Positions 38,365 through 50,878 of a stretch of 64,000 bases of DNA are shown one piece after another; the first letter of the stretch is position 1, and every line of letters starts with the position of its first letter. The position numbers were made by a program, and so were the translations under genes. The notes under the pieces are model-generated. The model saw nothing but the letters and a program-made list of their open reading frames with translations. It did not search any database and was not told the origin of the DNA. This stretch comes from Stropharia rugosoannulata (taxonomy: Eukaryota; Basidiomycota; Agaricomycetes; Agaricales; Strophariaceae), in assembly GCA_028532985.1 (NCBI GenBank), contig JANCIK010000003.1, positions 3,606,001 through 3,670,000 of the forward strand, written 5' to 3'.

Positions 38365-39457
38365 ATGGGTAATGACGGTGGAAGTATCCCTGATCGTCGG
38401 GACCTGGTGAAAAACAAGCCCAAGGTACGTCTGGCTGCACCATGTTACTTGGTCCTCAAAACTTACTGTATAATCCAGGCTGAACAAGCAGATAAAGCCA
38501 ACCAGACAAAGGCTAGATGGTTTTACTGCGCTCTGTCAAAGGTGAGTTCCATCATGCATGATTTTGGTAAGTAATTTCTGACGCGATACTCAATAGCGCA
38601 AGCTTCAGGAACCAGTCGTATCTTGTGCGCTGGGCAAACTGTACAATAAGGACGCTATAATAGAGTATCTGTTAGACAAGACAGCCTACGGCGACGGGGA
38701 GAAGATATGTGGTCATATACGTTCACTAAAGGTGCGTATATCATCTTTTACTCCGGATTCCTGAATTTAATGATTCTTGCAGGACGTGAAGAAGCTCACT
38801 CTTGCGCCAAATCCCGCTCCTCCCTCAGCGGACCAGTCCAAAGACTCGGATCGTCCACAGTTTGTCTGCCCATTGACACAGAAGGAAATGAACGGTGTTC
38901 AGCCTTTCGTCTACTTGTCAACGTGCGGCTGCGTCTTCTCTCAAGCAGGCTTGAAAGCTGTCGCGACAGGTTCGCCGAAGGAGAAAGATAAGGACGAGGA
39001 CGGAGGCGACAAGAGTCTAGAACTGTGTCCACAGTGCGGGAAGAAGTACTCGGCTGCCGAAGACGTCATTTCTCTAAATCCTTCCGTTGAAGAGGAACAG
39101 GACCGACGCTTTGAGCTCGAGCGCAAACGTCTATTAGAGCCACCTAAGAAGAAGTCGAAGAAAAGGAAGAATGAAGAAGCGGCGGAGGACCAACCTCCCG
39201 CGAAGAAGCTCGCGGAACAGCTGAAACCTAGTTTGAACCCTGCAATCGCTGGTGCGAGTCGGGCGGTTGTTCAGGAACTAGCCAAGGAGGAGGCGAAACG
39301 TAAAGCTGGGATGAGCGATGCTGTGAAGAGTCTCTACGGAGACGGGACGAAGAAGAAGGAGACGTTCATGACTATGGGGACGTTCACGAGAGTGAGTAAT
39401 AATTCTATTATGCCTATATTATCATTAACTTTATTATTATTACACTAGTATGCATAA
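38365..39457 (+). CDS. RTF2: Replication termination factor 2 (Rtf2)
   Basis: Nuclear protein with a C2HC2-type RING-like domain. In fission yeast it stabilises paused replication forks; human RTFDC1 is its orthologue. It starts MGNDGGSIPDRRDLVK at 38,365, matching the family start MGxDGGxIPxRxELV. The first zinc half reads WFYCALSK then PVVSCALGKLYNKDA; the second is FVCPLTQKEMNG, YLSTCGCVFSQ and LCPQCGKKYS. A basic nuclear-localisation-like tail (PPKKKSKKRKNEE) follows. After FMTMGTFTR an intron leads to a last exon of TYR-Ala and stop at 39,455–39,457, the usual TRY ending. Complete length, no lesions. Confidence 0.92.
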
Positions 39458-42400
39458 CTGCTCCTTTGTATTTTTGTTTTCGGTATGGTACCATGTATGT
39501 ACTTATAACATCTGTATAATCTCCTCTTGTATCACGACACTCTTAACTTATCGTATCACCTTCAGTTAAGCTGGAACCCTCCGACGGCATGATATCCTCC
39601 TGTAAACGATATAGGCAGAGAGGCCTAGAAACTCCTTATCAGTCAGACTGTTCGGAGATTATCCTCAATGAGCCATATAGTGGATTGCTTCAATGTGATC
39701 GTTCAGTGAGCTGGGACCATGGTCTTATTCAACTTTCTGTTGATGAAAGTGCGGAACGGCACCCACAGTCCTAAAATGGGCACTTCCATACCTCCGTAAA
39801 ATAGGATGAAGTTGATCAACAATTTGACACAACATGCTCTTTTGAGCGTCCTGTTGATATATGTCCTTTTTTTCCATGCATATTGTAGGCAAAAACTCAA
39901 ACTTTCTATACCTAATCCCTGACCCGTAATATAATTATTCATAATACGCGTTACGCTGACCATAGTTACCGTACAAATAATTCAGTCATGACTTAAGTGT
40001 GTTCAGACACATGATTAGTAATTGTATTACTTCACTCTTCCTCTGGAGGCCTTCGCCAGTGTGAAAATATGCATTCTTGATTTGATTTGTAGGCTCAATC
40101 GTCAGAGTAGCATCGTCATCCCGTTCCCAGCCTGGGTCAAAGCTATAAATAAACCCTTCAATCTATTTTTATCGATCGATTCAACCTTTTCAATCCCATT
40201 TCCAGGAAACTATGTAGACAACAGGCGGCTTTATAATGTAAATGTAGCTGCGCATTTAGCTCTTCGTAAGAGAGCAGCTGTAATAGATTATACCGAATAA
40301 GAAAGGTGAGCTGAAATTAGCTTCACTTCAAGTTTCGCTTGTCTTCGAATAGCTTAGTTTAGTAAGGTCGGTGTATACTTACATGGCACTGTAAGCTACT
40401 ATAAGATGCCATCGTAAAATTTTCAAGAATAGCAAGACTTGCGTAGTAGATTACTACTCTCACAGCTAATAGCGGTTAAGTATGGGGCTTCTAAAATTTA
40501 CCACGCATTGAAAAACTAACAAATCTTTCGTTCTCCCTAGTACAATACTCTCATACGGCTTGCCACGGCCGTAAAATGCGTGCCAGTAGAATAAAACGGG
40601 ACTTACGCAGTGAGTACATCGTACATAGGATGCAGTCATTTCACAGTTTACTACTATTATCCGGTTCTGTTCCCCACCGTAGGCCTTATTTTTGCTATCC
40701 TCATTCGATTTTTTTTGGCACAAGTCGGTAAGGCCATCATCTACAGGAATTTCCAATCAGAAAAGCAAAATTGGTCCAAAAAATAGTCCTGGCACACCGG
40801 CCGAAGCTAATGGCAAGGTTGGGCCCAAGATCGTCTTAGTCAAATCCCAGGATTTAGCATTGAGCAGTCGTCTTGTTAAAATATCTACAAGCTACTGTCT
40901 AAAACAAGGGCTACTGCACCTTCCGAAGAATGCGGATGGAAGGCCTGTATACCTTGCTGCGTGATCCAAGGCTTGATCTGTTGGGTCAACTCAAAAGCAT
41001 GTCCACCATCAGTAATGCTGGTACACATTCACATGTAACCGTGGCAAGGAGTTTGAAGCTTTGTCAGGATTAGTCCTATAATGAAGAGCATTGAAGAATG
41101 TCATCTATTAAAGAAAAATCTCCCAGCAGTGCAGTCAAAATTTGTTACTGGATACGGCACTACAGATGACTGACAGTCGTAGCAGAGTATCAAGTCTTCA
41201 CAGAAACTCCGTACGCCTGGACAAAGCTGTCTACAGTCTAGACTTAATATGCAGACAGAATGATCATCATAAATTTCAAAAAGATTTACAGTCTAAGATT
41301 CCAGAATTTCTCACCGCATGACTATGAGCTATAAGTTCGCACACAGCAAAAAAGGGGCCACGGGTAATGCTCAGTGAATTACTAGCGTAGGTTTTGAACA
41401 TGATTGAGTTGTAGTAATTACTTCAACCTCTACCCCACATAAACAGGAGGCCGGGCGTAGCGTCTGCCGTTCCCCGAGCAGCTCTGCTGCAGCTAGACGG
41501 TATTAATAAGATAAATTCTCAAACTCTGTATCCCGGGATCGTTGCGTCTAGATGCCCGAGTTTTGAGTTTGATGAACATAAAGGGGATCAATGCACATGC
41601 TTGCTCAGTCGAGAAGCCAGAACATCACAGATTCTTAAATTATCTATGACTTGTCTCTGACCAGCGGAGACAGCAGAAAAAAAAAGTACAAGAAAGACTA
41701 CTCGCAAAAGCTAACCGAAAGTGCTATATTTGCTTGAACATCAAAATGGTTCTAACTTCTTCTGAATTTCTGCCATCTGAACACGGCGTATCATACTATA
41801 TACCATGCCTAATCCCGGGCGCCCCGATAGCACAGCGACAGTGAAAACAGCACGGCGGCAGCAGATCAATCACAACTCTGCTATGCCAGCCTTCAGGAGT
41901 CAGCAGTGCAGCTATCAGTTTGAATGTGCACGTTCACACTGGCAGCCTACGTATGCACCTACATCAGTAAAATTTCCCAAATGGTACAACCAATTGGATC
42001 CAACCCAATTGGTTGTATCCAATTTTACCTAGTTTATAAGGAGCACGCATAATTGGTTCACATTACTTTGTCCACCAGTTATTGTGTTTATGCTTCCAAC
42101 TATTGATAATAATTTGTTGTGAATACACTCTAGGTATAATTCATGGATTATGCTATATGTATCATACAAATAATTTGAAAGGGATGTAACTTAATTGTAT
42201 CATAACTCTAAGATTTGTATGGATTGCTCAATTCACTTACTATTTTTCACTCTTATTTACTGTCCTAAAAATTAAAGTTACAGGTCGGTATATTCACGCT
42301 CATCCAAGTCCAAGTCTCTCTCACAACTCTCTTATCTCACCATGTACAGGGTACACCGGACCTAATGGAGGATTCCATCAAATACATTGTTCTGGATGTC

Positions 42401-45362
42401 CAAGTTATTGGTAATTTCTCTGTTTCCGAAACTCTCTGAACTCAGAGCTACTTGCAGAATCAATGTGTGTCGCTTGCGAATATCTTCGTCTACGGATCTG
42501 GGACCAGAGCTATATATAGCAATTCTCAGGCATATATGTCTGCGGCGTGCAGATTTTCTATTAGAAGTTAGAACACCGCGGGAATTTTCCAAGGTCCGAT
42601 GATCTGCCGTGCACGGCAAATCACGCTCCGGGGCCGCGCGTCTTGAACTTTGAAGGCCTGTCCTCTCCCGGTAATGCATCTCTCTCCTTCCGCCACCATC
42701 ACCATTCCTACAATGGCTATCCAAGGTCATTCCAAACTCACTCTACTGGCCAATAATGTACTAAATGGTGCCCTAGCTCACTCTGCAATGGCAAGAACTT
42801 AAGCAGTGAGCACTCCGCTTCAGCAGTGCTTCAGGAACATTCAGGAACATCATGATGTCTTCCTTCTGTCCCGTCCGAGTCCCCTCTTACCTTATCCCCC
42901 AGTTGCCCTTCTTGTCTTTCATCCACAAGTTCGTCCTTCTACATCTATTTTGACAATGGTAAGCAGCCTCGTTCTGCTCTAATGAGAGTGGTTCCTGTAT
43001 TGATTTTCTCCACTGTCCCGCATATAGTGAGTTATGACTATGTCTATCAATAAACAGGCATTGATTAGCCCGAATGAATACAAATAGTAAGCATTATACT
43101 CATCCCCTCTGTTGCTGATTCCATTAACGACCCAATGACTGCTAGTGTTACTGAACGGGTGAGTAAATAGGCGCATATAGTAAGTATTTGGGTTAAATTC
43201 GCGCATATAAATCACTTATGCACATTTAAGCATGGTGTACGACATCGTAGCAGATACAGTGTCCATCCTCTGGGCTGGTGAAACCCTAACCTGCTCGAAA
43301 GGTTGTCATCGATGATTGACTTAAGGTATGTATAGCTGATCTATGTGTCAGGCTTGTAGTTATATATCCCATGTAGTTTATCTCCTTGTACTAATACAAA
43401 TACAATATATTTCTGGTCCTAATGGCATTCCTCGAAAGAACGTATAAGGCTTATAAATGCACAGTCTTGTATTGAATTGTAAGGTCTGGCCAAATTGCAA
43501 CAGGCTTGTAATCTCGGTAATTATTGGTTTATACCAATTATTAAGAACCTTATATTCGAAAACGCTTTCATGTATTCTACGAACTAAGAATTGTGCTTAT
43601 ATAACCAGTTTGACGGGTATGTAAGTAATTGGGCCACATTACATGATTTTGGTATTTTTACTGATGTAGTCAACGATCAAAAAAAGCTGGGAAGCAGCGC
43701 TATTTATAGTCGCCCGTCCACAAGCCACAAGACGGCTTCGCTGTAGGATCCCGACGTCCACCAGTCAGTCCACCTGGCACCAACCCAGCAAGGAAAAACT
43801 AATACACCAGAAACAAGGGTCCGGGTCAGGGACTCCAGGACTTAAGCTGAAGATCAAATCCTGGGATTTCTCTGTCCGCCAGGGGAAGCCCGACCCACTT
43901 CCGTTACGTTCACCCGCCCGGGTCCCGGGTCCGACACAACGCCAAAATGAAAAAAGGGAGGAGTATTCTTTTGCTAACCTGACTCCGGGACGCTCCAAGT
44001 TCTCGCTGCCCGCCAGCAGTCTATCACACGTACACATAAGGAATAATTCCGCGAGGTACATTACTTCCACAACAAGCGCAGTACACGGGGTATTGTAAGT
44101 ACATGAAGCAATACAAAAACAACAAGTCATGAACGGAAAAACGAAGAGGAAGCGGGCAGCGCGCGCGCACGGACGAAAAAGCCAAAAAAGCCAAGCCAAG
44201 CCCAAAGCCAATGACGTTGCAAGTCAGAGCACATTAGGCTAAGTGGGGCACGGGATAAACAAGCCGCCTTTACGAATTGATCAACGCGTGCGCGTTGCGC
44301 GACAACGACAGAAGCAGAGAAAAATAAAAACAGAAAAACAGAAATGCGAAAAAGAAGTCCTGCGCCTGCAGCCAAGGCGACGACGAATAGGAGGGGTACT
44401 ACGGTGCGCAGCGCACCTGGGGGGCCTGCGCTGGCGTGCGGAGGTTAGGTTGCAGGCGTATGGCGGTGACTGTTGATGGTGGTATTACGGGTTGAACGTT
44501 GATGGCAGAGCATACATAGAAGTTGTGTTGTGTTGCATGTGCAGGGTCCATTGCAGGGGCGGGTAACAAAACAGGTCGGGCGGGATAAATGATAGCGGCA
44601 TGGAATCCAAATAACGAATCTGCATCGTCGCTGTCAGCTCAACGGCAGTGGAAGCCACGATTCCTCGATCGAGAACGCACCGGAGGGTATGATAAATAGT
44701 CTCGGAACGTAAAACATAGACAACAAGCCGAGGCGGCTTCCTAGTTCCGCGGCTCCGGATTCAGAAAGAAGGGAGAGATTTCAGAGCATAATATTCCGGA
44801 TCTAAAAAGGAAGGCCGTCATGCATGGAGAAATGGGGACAATGATGGAAATACGTTAGTCTAGTTTTGGGCTGATTGGGCGGGCGGGAGATGCAATAGCC
44901 ACTCACGTTTTTGCTCACGATTGCACTAGGGGCGGTTGAGATACATTTTGGGAATAGCGTAGCGGTCGGGGTGGGATTTGTTTGTGGTCCCCCGGAGGCA
45001 TTAGGTGAGGTTTCAGTTCAGAAGACATTCCGTCAGAAATCCCAATTAAGTCAGGTGATAGGGTTTTGCGTTCATTGATTTTGCATGTTGGAGAATATGG
45101 AGCAAAAAAAGGGGGAAAAATAAGATGAGCTTTAGATGCCACTCGCGTATTAGGAAATAAGAAAGAGCATTAAAAAGGAGGATTTTTGGAAAAGGACGCG
45201 AAAACCGCGACCGGAAGATGGTGGTACTGTATAAATGGCAGCGTGTGTGTTATGATACAACTGTCCGCCGAGGCAAGCAAAGTGCGGGAGTGGATGTACA
45301 ACAATGCAAGGTTTTAGGGCAAATAGAATAAATAGCCAAAGCAAGGCAAAAGAAAAGGAAGA
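39458..45362. other. gene-poor region, 5.9 kb
   Basis: No protein gene, tRNA or rRNA recognised on either strand. Open frames of up to about 150 codons (for example 43,765–44,211 minus) show no family features. The left part is AT-rich; the right part (about 43,700–45,300) is purine-rich on the plus strand and lies 3' of the G-alpha gene, so some may be its untranslated region. One clear inverted repeat is present at 41,967–42,028. No LTRs, target-site duplications or transposase fragments were seen. Confidence 0.45.
41967..42028. repeat. inverted repeat with outer and inner stems
   Basis: A perfect 13-nt inner stem (TACAACCAATTGG / CCAATTGGTTGTA, 41,985–41,997 and 42,005–42,017) encloses a 7-nt loop. 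An outer 8-nt stem (GTAAAATT / AATTTTAC) flanks it with unequal internal loops. It could be a tiny non-autonomous element end or an RNA hairpin. Confidence 0.75.
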
Positions 45363-47197
45363 CTAGATCATAGCGGCAGTTTCAAGATTTGAACGGAGGG
45401 CGATGCTGTAGAGTAAAGAAAGGAACAAAGAAGATGAGCGTACGGACGAATATGGAATTTGAATCCAACCCCCGAGGGAGGGGTTGTTGAAAAAAGTGAT
45501 CCAATCATTCGGGGATCACAGTGGGAGAGAAGAAGTTCAAAAAGATGGGCACTCACTCTGCGCAATCAACCAGTTAGCTAAAGTAGCTTTATTAGGAAAT
45601 AAGGTGTTGCAGAGACGTACCTTCAACCGCAGCCATCACCACCCGGAGCATTGCAGTGTCTGTCGCCGTCGTCACGCTGGTATAGCCGACAAGAAGGCCG
45701 GTCATTTCAGGAAGGGAAAAAGGAGTGGGACAATTGCATGGTTAGCAAGTGAACTGGGCAATGCAAGATGCGGGGGAGGTGAGAACGGCTATTACTCACT
45801 GAATGTAGATTTCCCGCTCTTTGGATCTTCCTGCCTTTGCAGCTAAGCGGCCAAATCGGCGTTTGAAGTAATCTCGGCCAGCTTTCGAATCGTGTGGTGG
45901 GCCGTCAAAGTCCTGTGCAATGAGGCGTTCAGAACCGACGTCGATATAAAAAGGGTCTCGAGGAAGATCACGTACGGGGAAGAAGTTCTTGATATCAGAC
46001 GATTGGACTTTTCTTACGAACAAGTCGTCCTTGTTAAGGAAAAGAATCTGTAGTTGATCAGTCATGGGACATCAATGACTGCATTCGAAAGGCTTACTAT
46101 TGATGTTTGCTTGAACCACTGGGAGTGGCAGATTGAATCCCATATCGTCATAGCGTCTTGCATTTGATTCTGAGTCAAGAGTTCAGCAAACAGGCCGGCG
46201 ATAATGCGAAAATATAACGACTTACGGCGTCCTTGTCCTCCACCAGACACTGGTCGTACCCGCTTAAACTGACCAAAAACAAGATACTAGTCACATCTTG
46301 GAAACAATGAATCCACTTCCGCCGCTCGCTCTTCTGTCCACCGACGTCCACCATCGTCATTTCATGGTCCCGTAAATAGAACGTTGTCTCAGTAATACCG
46401 ATTGTCCGTGCTCTGCAGTGTACAATATCTTGCTCCGTAGGTTGATAATCCTCTTGAAATAGTCGATCCAGGTCGGAATAGAAATAAGTTAGACTGCAGG
46501 CAGACAGGAGTCAGCGACAAGAAAAATGAATAAGAAAATCGCACTTCTCCGGTAGCGCGGCCTCGTTACCGCGCTCGTAAGCTTTTTGTACGTTGGTGTC
46601 CTCCCATAGCGATTTTAGCGGCGCGTAGTACTCCCGGGGGAAGACTTCGCCATCACCCAAGTCCTTCACGCCGTCGATCAGTTCTAGATACTGTTCGTTC
46701 TCCTCCGAGACCTGCAGCTCCATATCCTCCATCGCATCCAAAACATAGCGCAGCCCGCGCGTGAGGTTGTCGAACACCAGCTGCCGGTAGTGCTCTATCT
46801 CGGACGCCGTGAACGGCATCTTGTGGATCAGCCGCATTTGCTGTACACGCCGCCGCCCGCCAACGTAAGTGCGCCTGATTGAAGGGTACAACGATAACAA
46901 AACGCACCTTGAGGACGGTCGATTTGCCGGAATCGCCGGAGCCTAGAAGCAGGACCTAGCATGCGACAGCAGTGAGCGGCCTGCGCCCACCAGCGCAGAG
47001 TCGTCGTGAATATCACTCACCTTGACCTGCGCCGCCATTTTCGCTTTCGCCTGCAGAAATAGAGGTGAGGGGGATATGGGTGGGCGCCGGAGTGGGCGAA
47101 TACGCACCTCCTTGAGCTGCTTCTCAGCCTCTCTGTGCATCAGCTTGTCCTCCTCGGTGACCTCGAAGCCCGCCGGGGCTGACATGCACGAGCCCAT
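45363..47197 (-). CDS. heterotrimeric G-protein alpha subunit, divergent basidiomycete type
   Basis: GTP-binding signal transducer of the inner plasma membrane. The N-terminus MGSCMS carries Gly2 for myristoylation and Cys4 for palmitoylation. G1 reads GSGDSGKST (usually GAGESGKST), switch I RARTIGITET keeps the arginine finger, switch II reads DVGGQKSERRKW, G4 reads FLNKDDLF and G5 reads TTATDT. Exons join in frame from 47,197 to the exon ending MAAVE-G at 45,621. The conserved C-terminal helix IALRSNLETAAMI is at 45,363–45,405. To reach it in frame at the invariant length, a 1-nt exon (45,557) must be inserted between two consensus introns. Divergent motifs place it among the expanded, non-canonical basidiomycete G-alphas. 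Confidence 0.88.
45557..45557 (-). other. putative 1-nt micro-exon of the G-alpha gene
   Basis: On the minus strand GCGCAG (acceptor) is followed by a single A and then GTGAGT (consensus donor). The upstream intron (45,620–45,558) starts GTACGT and has a CTAAC branch site 17 nt before its acceptor. The downstream intron is 45,556–45,406. G + A + C makes the Asp codon found at this place in canonical G-alpha proteins. Confidence 0.55.
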
Positions 47198-50007
47198 GGT
47201 GATATGGTCGGAGACAGTGGTGGTGGTTGGATGTCAGAGCAAAGGAGCGAGCGAGGTACAAATCAAGATCAAGTCGCACGCGGGAAGGTCGGATAGATAC
47301 CAATTACTGATGGGCCTGCTGGGCTTCGTGATGGACGCTCCGCAAGCGAAAAGCAGAAAATAGAACGTCAATCTGGCTGAGACTCTGCACGTGGCACCGC
47401 CGCCAGCGACTCTCCTCCACAGGACACTGAGAACAGCGCTTTTGTGGCTGTTTGTAATCTCTCGCAGCGCCCAGGTCGTGCGGGCGCACTGGCTGGGCTG
47501 TCCGCAGAATGGTTGGCGAATGTCATGGCAGCAACGCATGCATAATTAGTCATTCTAGCTCTGGCCCGCCATTCCCTGGGACCATGCGAAATCTTCTTTC
47601 CCCATCTCCAACTAGCACCCGTGTGTACATCCTAAAACCGAATAACTGTTCGCTGTGTTTCGTTGGCTTTCACACCAAAGGGTGTCGCACTCAACAGTGT
47701 CAAGTTTTCTTAGAAAAGCGCACACCACATATTGATATAGAGTCTAGACTACGACAAGACAAGGACAAGACAACAATTTGTCCGACAATTAATAAAATTA
47801 ATATCTACAAGACGGAACTCGGAGCCTGCAGCCAGCAGCTCGCACGTATCGGCGATATCTGTGGAGCGCCCCGGACATTCTCAGACGCCTGTGCTACTTT
47901 TGACGCTGAGAACTCTCGCTGCCTATTGGCGGGCCTATGGAGTACGCGTCGGTGTCGGTCGACTTCTTCCCATGCGCAGAGGCGTCTACTGACATAGGAA
48001 AGAGTGGCGCAATTCATAAAGCTCAGGGCTTCGCGAGCGCGAGTAGACGCGTCTATGTGCGTGCGAGCGCACGGCGCGCGCGCTACACATATCCATGTCC
48101 CATCCACCTCCATGGAGCTGTGCGGCTTTGAAAGGAACGACGGCCGCATCAAATTTTGACTGGCCAGTTGTCGACCTACTTATGTGCAGTGGTTGACAGT
48201 TGCGCGTGGTTATCAAGTGGTTATTCTGACGAATTGGATGGACATCGTCGGGCAAGAGGACCGGTCAGGAAAGTTTATGCATATGCTCAGACTTTTACCC
48301 TTCTAGCTCACCCCAGGGCTCGTAAAGTATCGTCTGACAGAAGCTAAACCATATCATATAATTTTCCCTACATGAATCATAGTAACAACCCCTCGCAGAT
48401 ACCTGATTCTGATGCGTCCGTCCAGAATTCCATGCGTAGCTCAACTTCCACGTATGTACCCACCTAATGCATCATACACATAAGCATAAGCATAACGCCA
48501 GATCCCGGTAGATCCCATACTACCTTGTCGCATCGTTGTTCCAATCAAACTTAAGCAGCGTAGCGTAGATGCCTACTCTCTTTCTTCCACGCCTCAGACG
48601 CCCAAAAAGCTTCCTACAAGCCGGCACACGCACGTACGTACGAAGAGGCTAATTAAAATAGCCTGTGTTTTATGGCATGCGATTTTTGGGGCCGACGTAG
48701 ACTTTCCATCCATCTAGGATATGTATGTCTATCAGCATAGTTACTCCGTTCTCTATGATAGTCTGACGACGCCAATCAGCGCACACGCGGGCGGGCGGTG
48801 ACATGTCCATGTCAGCGGCCCACGGCCCCACTTGGACTATGTATATATGTCCTTAAATTTACCCTAAACGCGATAGCGCATGGGTTCCATGCCTGTCAAT
48901 GATCACGTTTGCGTCGTTCGTTTGATGCTCTACTACAACAACACACTAATACCCACCTAACTCAAGCGCAAAGCTAAAAAGAGCTCAAACGTTGGTCTGT
49001 GATGCTCACAGGTGATTTCGGGGGCTAAAGAAGTTTACATCTGCCTAAGATGTGGACTCGGGTAATAAGAAGTCGTTTCTGATGGATGGCATAGGAGAAG
49101 ATGCAATGGAGGCAAGTTGGTGTGAGTTTTTGCCGACGGAAATATCCTACCTACCACGGTACTACTCATTTCTGCCGCCTTCTTTATTGACTCTGTAGGG
49201 TGAGGTATTGGCTATAAACACAGTAAGATAAAGCTTATCTGTCAGCGGTGACAAGTTGCATAGAAATTTGCTAGAAGAAATAAGCGCCCGTGCCACAACT
49301 GGTTCCAAGAGCGTGGTTATGGAAATATCATAGACTGAATCCAATAGACACTCCATATCAAAGTACTTGTCTTCCGTGAGTGTGTACTGGAGTGACACGA
49401 ACAAACGTCGTATCTTAATTTCTTGTCGTAATAATTCCTTTAACAAGCTTAGTAAATATCCGTCCAAATATATAAAGCCTTATACCCAACTTGCATAAGG
49501 GTAAGATATATAGAGTAGGCTTCAACTCAATACGTATAAGTGGCTTGCTTGTCCCAGGTCTGCGATAGTTCTGATCATGACGGTAAGGGCCGAATAAGCG
49601 CCCAACGCTCTTGCGTGATCTTCACGTGAATATAATGATTGTTAGGGGACTCTGGCAAGAGTCTGGAGGGACCTGCGATGTTTACTTACCACTGGGATAG
49701 CAGTAACTGTAAATGAATAAAAACGAATGAAAAGAATATAATCGAGAGCAAGGCGATGCTTATACGCGTGTACCCGTAAGTACCTCCCGCTGCACATGGC
49801 ATATATCACCGCAGACGACACTTATCGGAAGTCGATGGATATCACCAACCTCCTTGGGCACAGTGAAGTGGTGGCGTTCATATAGATCATGTAGTTCCAA
49901 TTCTATTTCCAACACACGAGTCAAAATCCACAGGATGAAATGCATATAAAACCCACCTTCGACTGCGAGGTGTATACTCGACCTACCACTTAAATTTCTA
50001 ACGAACG
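47198..50007. other. intergenic region, 2.8 kb
   Basis: Long divergent upstream region between the G-alpha gene (minus) and the RlpA-like gene (plus). Open frames such as 47,509–47,997 show no recognisable domain. A GC-rich patch with CGCG runs lies near 48,035–48,085. No RNA gene found. Confidence 0.45.
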
Positions 50008-50626
50008 ATGCTATCCCTACTACCTCACAAAAACATCATAACCGCTCCCATCCTCGGTAGCATCCTACTACTCGCCAACGCCGCCAATGCGTTCACAGGG
50101 AACGGTAAGCACGTTGGCTTCTGCTCGTTATTAAATATTTCTAGGACGAACGCTAACACCTCACGAACAGCGACCTGGTACGACGTCCAAGGCTTGGGAG
50201 TGCGTACCATTCTTTCCTTTCTAGCGAATACTAATCAACCATACATAACACATCGCAGCTGCCCGGCTCATGCGGACAGTTCAAGCAAAACTCCGACTTC
50301 GTCGTAGCGCTGTCCATAGCCGAGGCGGCCAACAACGCGCACTGCGGGCAGAATATAATCGTCAGCTGTAAGCTTTTTTTTTCTTGCCACAAGTCGAGGC
50401 GAAACGTGGTTACTGATATACACTATTTTTTCTTTTTTCTTTTCCTACTTCTGCACTGACGGGGGATCGGGATTGGGTAGTCCAAGGGAAGAGCACACAG
50501 GTGACCGTATTCGATACGTGCGTCACTTGCGGAGGACAATTCGACATCGACCTGTCCCCTGGTGTGTTCGAGTTTTTTGCACCTCTGTCGAAAGGTCTCA
50601 TCCAAGTTGAGTGGGAGTTCGCGTAA
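50008..50626 (+). CDS. secreted RlpA-like double-psi beta-barrel protein
   Basis: Small secreted protein with an RlpA-like/barwin-like DPBB fold, related to the fungal expansin-like proteins that act at cell walls. Four exons join in frame from ATG 50,008 to the stop at 50,624–50,626. A signal peptide (IITAPILGSILLLANAANA) is followed by NATWYDVQGLG, LPGSCGQFKQNSD, VVALSIAEAANNAHCGQ, VTVFDTCVTCGG and FDIDLSPGVFE. The DPBB aspartate in VFDTCVTC and the cysteine pairs are in place, and about 130 residues is normal. There is no carbohydrate-binding module. Role in wall loosening or plant interaction is inference from the family. Confidence 0.85.
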
Positions 50627-50878
50627 GGGGTCGGTAGCTTTGAGTCAAAGCAGGTTGGAAACAAGAGCGTTGTTAAGTATTATAGCGACTGTAAATGCTC
50701 GAACCGGGAAAAATAAATGTAGGCTTCACTGGTAGTTGCAAATCCTGACTCGCAAGTGTCGGTATGTTGAGAAGTGCTAGCTATAGATGAGACACCAGGG
50801 TTCGAGAGAAATAATATTCAGCACTTTAAACGCCCGAGTCAAAGATGATAAATTCAAATGACAAACCCTAAAGGAATA

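Noticed and set aside
43510..43550. near-palindrome around ATTGGT-TTAT-ACCAAT
   Set aside because: Only six base pairs are perfect before mismatches; expected by chance in AT-rich DNA.
43765..44211. 148-codon minus-strand frame downstream of the G-alpha gene
   Set aside because: No signal of a family or of splicing; composition follows the purine-rich DNA.
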